Shown one piece after another: positions 6,615 through 8,640 of a DNA stretch of 8,640 bases. Under the pieces are notes generated by a model that searched no databases, was not told the DNA's origin, and saw only the letters and a program-made list of their open reading frames with translations. How positions within the stretch are numbered: position 1 is the stretch's first letter; every line of letters starts with the position of its first letter. Position numbers and translations under genes: made by a program. The stretch is from Bacillota bacterium (lineage in GTDB: Bacteria > Bacillota > UBA4882 > UBA10575): the NCBI GenBank assembly GCA_012512605.1, contig JAAZDX010000061.1:1-8640 (forward strand). Reading direction: 5' to 3'.

Positions 6615-7196
6615 ATGGATTTAGTCGAAAAAAAGCGCGATGAGGAATTGATCTTCGATGGTACGCTCTTGAAAGTGCGACGGACCCGGGTCGAGCTGCC
6701 CGACGGGAATGAGGCAGTGCGCGAATGGATTAACCATCCGGGGGCGTCGGCAGTGATTCCCTTTTTTACTGGTGGCGAAACCCTTTTAGTCAAACAGTTC
6801 CGTTATCCGTTGGGCCGTGTTACCCTGGAGATTCCCGCGGGGAAACTTGATCCCGGCGAGTCAACTTTGGCTTGCGCCATCCGGGAGCTGAGTGAAGAGA
6901 CGGGTTTGGTGGGTGGTGAATTTATTAAAGTCGGGACGGTGGCTACCACACCCGGATTCACCAATGAAGTGATCCATTTATATGTTTGTCAGGATCCATC
7001 AACGGGAGCGGCCCATCCCGATGCGGAGGAGTTCATCAATTGTCTGCGCCTTCCCGTGACCGAGGTCTTTGCGCGGATTGCGGATGGCCGGATCCAGGAT
7101 GGGAAGACAGTAACAGCCTTTTTGTTAGCCCGGTTTCATGGACTTCTTAAAACAGATCTTACGACTCTTGCGTCTAAGATCCGACCGGCGGGATGA
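6615..7196 (+). CDS. nudF: Nudix hydrolase, ADP-ribose pyrophosphatase type
   Basis: A cytoplasmic Nudix hydrolase of 193 residues, predicted to split ADP-ribose into AMP and ribose-5-phosphate. The Nudix box is perfect at residues 76-98: Gly76, Glu82, then Arg90-Glu91-Leu-Ser-Glu94-Glu95-Thr-Gly97. A proline (Pro113, in TTPGFTNE) sits 15 residues after the box, a position known as a mark of the ADP-ribose subfamily. LVKQFRYP (58-65) before the box also fits that group. The start is ATG 6615 by its RBS; GTG 6606 would add three residues. It follows the DUF3866 gene by 5 bp and ends 68 bp before the preferred spoIIM start. B. subtilis nudF (yqkG) occupies the same position upstream of spoIIM. 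The substrate is inferred from the family and could be another sugar nucleotide. Confidence 0.92.
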   Translation: MDLVEKKRDEELIFDGTLLKVRRTRVELPDGNEAVREWINHPGASAVIPFFTGGETLLVKQFRYPLGRVTLEIPAGKLDPGESTLACAIRELSEETGLVGGEFIKVGTVATTPGFTNEVIHLYVCQDPSTGAAHPDAEEFINCLRLPVTEVFARIADGRIQDGKTVTAFLLARFHGLLKTDLTTLASKIRPAG

Positions 7197-7249
7197 GGAG
7201 TAAAGGGCATACCATCTCCTTTTCAATCATATTATTTAGGGACAGGGAC

Positions 7250-7259
7250 AAGGAGGTGG
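7250..7259 (+). promoter_or_regulatory. Strong ribosome-binding site that decides the spoIIM start
   Basis: AAGGAGGTGG is a near-perfect anti-16S match, the best in the window. Its AGGAGG core (7251-7256) ends 8 nt before an in-frame TTG at 7265. The upstream in-frame ATG (7193) has only GC-rich sequence before it and no RBS. TTG 7265 is therefore the likely start. Confidence 0.85.
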
Positions 7260-7264
7260 TTTCG

Positions 7265-7903
7265 TTGTTTCCGAAGAGGTGGCGAAGGGCAATTGGTTTC
7301 TACATCGAAGAGCGGCTCTTTCTCTTTATCTTAGTCGGTTTGTTGTTTACGATGGGGATTGTCTTCGGTACTCTCTCCGCCCAAAATTTGGATTACGGAC
7401 AGAAAACCGAGCTGCTCCAGTATATTCAGTTTTTTTTCCAAGGAATGAAACAGGAGGCCGCGCCGGTGACCGATGCGGCTTTAGCGGGCGAGGCCATCTT
7501 TAATCATTTAAAGACTGTTTTCTTCTTCATCTTGTTGGGGATCAGCGTCATCGGTGTTCCCTTGATCCTGTTCTTACTCTTTGCTAAAGGGTATATCCTT
7601 GGTTTCACGATTGGCTTCATCCTTCAACAGCTGGCCGGTAAAGGCTTCCTCTTTACAGTAACTTCGGTCTTTCCCCACTATGCCCTCATTATTCCCGCCT
7701 TGATGATTGCCGGAGTGGCCAATATCGATCTGGCCGGCGCTTTACTAAAAAGCCGTTTTGGTCAGGTGAACCGGCCTGTTTCTGCCGATTTATTTCAAGG
7801 CCTGGGGATCAGTGGGCTGGCCATGGTGCTCCTGGCCGTTTCCGGATTGATCGAGGGTTTTGTTTCTCCCATGTTAGTTTATTGGGTGGCCAAACTATTC
7901 TAA
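7265..7903 (+). CDS. spoIIM: Stage II sporulation protein M
   Basis: SpoIIM is an integral membrane protein that works with SpoIID and SpoIIP in the complex that remodels septal peptidoglycan during forespore engulfment. From TTG 7265 the protein is 212 residues, close to the ~214 of B. subtilis SpoIIM. Starting at ATG 7193 would add 24 residues with no counterpart that I recognise. Five hydrophobic segments are visible at about 17-37, 85-106, 109-123, 128-150 and 180-208, after a basic N-terminus (FPKRWRR). Family-like features are FAKGYILGF (106-114), FPHYALIIPALMIAGV (136-151) and IEGFVSP (196-202). The nudF - spoIIM - xerD order supports the call. B. subtilis spoIIM is sigma-E dependent; here I found no complete sigma-E promoter. 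The gene presumably acts in the mother cell. Confidence 0.94.
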   Translation: MFPKRWRRAIGFYIEERLFLFILVGLLFTMGIVFGTLSAQNLDYGQKTELLQYIQFFFQGMKQEAAPVTDAALAGEAIFNHLKTVFFFILLGISVIGVPLILFLLFAKGYILGFTIGFILQQLAGKGFLFTVTSVFPHYALIIPALMIAGVANIDLAGALLKSRFGQVNRPVSADLFQGLGISGLAMVLLAVSGLIEGFVSPMLVYWVAKLF

Positions 7904-7972
7904 AGCCTGCACCCGTTGGAAATCTTTCTCGTAAAATGAAAAAAGGATTTCAATATAGGGTGTCGAAAATTA

Positions 7973-7992
7973 AATGAAAGACAATGAAAGAC
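7973..7992 (+). repeat. Two-copy tandem 10-bp repeat AATGAAAGAC
   Basis: Two exact, adjacent copies of AATGAAAGAC, followed by a decayed third-like AAGGAAATAGAC. The array lies 6 bp after the Spo0A-box-like TGTCGAA and about 44 bp before the xerD start. Ten-base spacing equals about one DNA helical turn, so it could be a protein-binding array, or simply a slippage product. Confidence 0.6.
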
Positions 7993-8019
7993 AAGGAAAT
8001 AGACGACAACGTTATGGGT

Positions 8020-8025
8020 AAGGGG
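8020..8025 (+). promoter_or_regulatory. Ribosome-binding site of xerD
   Basis: AAGGGG lies 10 nt before TTG 8036. The spacing is a little long and the match imperfect. An in-frame TGA at 8027-8029 rules out any start further upstream. Confidence 0.55.
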
Positions 8026-8035
8026 TTGACCAAAT

Positions 8036-8640
8036 TTGCAGGACTACTTGGAAGCATTTAACAACTATATTGCGGTGGAACGAGGATTAGCTCCTAACAC
8101 CCTAGAATCTTACGGGAGGGATCTACGTCAGTATCTTGACTATCTGAGTGAAAAAAAGGGAATTACGCTCACTGAAACCACCCAAGCAACCGTCGGTGGT
8201 TACTTGCTTCATTTACAAGCCAAAGGACGGGCTGCTTCAACCATCTCCCGTTCGCTGGCGGCGATCAAGGCTTTCTACCATTTTCTCGTCCGTGAGCAGA
8301 TTATCCAGCGGGACCCAACCATCAATTTAGACGCGCCGAAACAAGAAAAAAAATTACCACGGGTGCTTTCGGTGGAAAAAGTGGTAGAACTCCTGGAGCA
8401 GCCAGACTTAAAAACCCCGGCCGGAATCAGAGACCGTTCAATGTTAGAAGTTTTATATGCGACCGGTTTACGCGTGACCGAACTGGTTTCGCTGAAAATT
8501 TCCGATGTTAACTTGAACGAAGGTTACATTAGATGTGTGGGGAAAGGGTCGAAAGAACGGATCGTGCCCTTAGGGACGGTGGCCGTCAAGTATCTCCAGT
8601 TTTATTTGGACCACGCCCGTAAGTTTTTGGCCTCCGATCC
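8036..8640 (+). CDS. xerD: Site-specific tyrosine recombinase XerD, 3'-truncated by window edge
   Basis: XerD resolves chromosome dimers at dif together with a partner recombinase. About 201 of ~295-300 residues are visible. The N-terminal SAM-like core-binding domain (about 1-100) begins QDYLEAFNNYIAVERGLAPN, the typical XerD/XerC opening. The catalytic domain shows ATGLRVTEL with Arg146 and Glu149, and GKGSKERIVPLG with Lys170. The 24-residue Arg-Lys distance equals that of E. coli XerD (Arg148, Lys172). The HxxR motif, His/Trp and the nucleophile Tyr lie beyond the window. TTG 8036 is the start because of an in-frame stop at 8027; TTG 8048 is a weaker alternative that would cut into the conserved domain. 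XerD rather than XerC or an element-borne integrase is inferred from the B. subtilis-like position after spoIIM. There is no sign of att sites or phage genes. Confidence 0.93.
   Translation, partial: MQDYLEAFNNYIAVERGLAPNTLESYGRDLRQYLDYLSEKKGITLTETTQATVGGYLLHLQAKGRAASTISRSLAAIKAFYHFLVREQIIQRDPTINLDAPKQEKKLPRVLSVEKVVELLEQPDLKTPAGIRDRSMLEVLYATGLRVTELVSLKISDVNLNEGYIRCVGKGSKERIVPLGTVAVKYLQFYLDHARKFLASD

Larger units (their letters stand above)
7904..8035 (+). promoter_or_regulatory. spoIIM-xerD spacer with a Spo0A-box-like site and a tandem repeat
   Basis: This 132-bp, A-rich spacer has no terminator hairpin and no credible gene. It holds TGTCGAA (7961-7967), identical to the core Spo0A box, and a 10-bp tandem repeat AATGAAAGAC (7973-7982 and 7983-7992). 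TAAAAT (7932-7937) resembles a -10 box but has no properly spaced -35. In B. subtilis yqzK and fur lie at this place; neither is present here. Regulation of xerD or spoIIM by Spo0A is only a possibility, since the 7-mer can occur by chance. Confidence 0.35.

Noticed and set aside
7208..7215. CATACCAT as a sigma-E -10 element for spoIIM
   Set aside because: It matches 7 of 8 consensus positions, but no ATATT-like -35 lies at the proper distance upstream (GC-rich there). TCATATT at 7227-7233 is downstream of it and has no -10 partner before the RBS.
8036..8640. Tyrosine recombinase as the integrase of a mobile element
   Set aside because: It has XerD-like sequence and the conserved spoIIM-xerD neighbourhood, with no att repeats, tRNA or phage genes in view.

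Overview
The window looks like ordinary chromosome of a spore-forming Firmicute (Bacillota), probably an anaerobic, clostridium-like lineage of moderate G+C (low to mid 50s percent by eye). The evidence is a SpoIIM engulfment gene, Gram-positive-type Shine-Dalgarno sequences (AAGGAGG and variants), TTG start codons, formate-tetrahydrofolate ligase next to FolD, and a pyruvate, phosphate dikinase. The genus cannot be named from this sequence. All recognised genes lie on the + strand. I see no insertion sequence, prophage, CRISPR array, tRNA or rRNA.

Left part (1-5244), central metabolism. The 3' three quarters of fhs (formate-tetrahydrofolate ligase) are followed after 18 bp by folD (methylene-THF dehydrogenase / methenyl-THF cyclohydrolase). 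Together they interconvert formate and 5,10-methylene-THF, either as the methyl branch of the Wood-Ljungdahl pathway or for general one-carbon supply. A 226-bp gap holds inverted repeats and a possible 13-codon leader ORF. It precedes ppdK, which interconverts pyruvate and PEP using ATP/AMP and Pi/PPi. A strong intrinsic terminator (5203-5244) closes this block.

Middle gap (5245-5481). No credible gene is visible. It contains a G-rich stretch and a weak promoter candidate just before the next gene.

Right part (5482-8640), a sporulation/housekeeping cluster. A DUF3866 gene of unknown function is followed 5 bp later by a Nudix ADP-ribose pyrophosphatase (nudF), then spoIIM, then the start of xerD, which runs off the window. 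The order nudF - spoIIM - xerD matches the Bacillus subtilis region (nudF ... spoIIM - yqzK - fur - xerD), but here yqzK and fur are absent and only a 132-bp spacer remains. Two starts were set from ribosome-binding sites: spoIIM at TTG 7265, not the upstream ATG 7193, and nudF at ATG 6615, not GTG 6606. The xerD start (TTG 8036) is fixed by an in-frame stop just upstream.

I did not find a convincing undescribed system. The items most worth a second look are the DUF3866-nudF pairing, the hairpin and leader ORF before ppdK, the 5245-5481 gap, the substitutions in fhs, and the putative Spo0A box with a tandem repeat before xerD.
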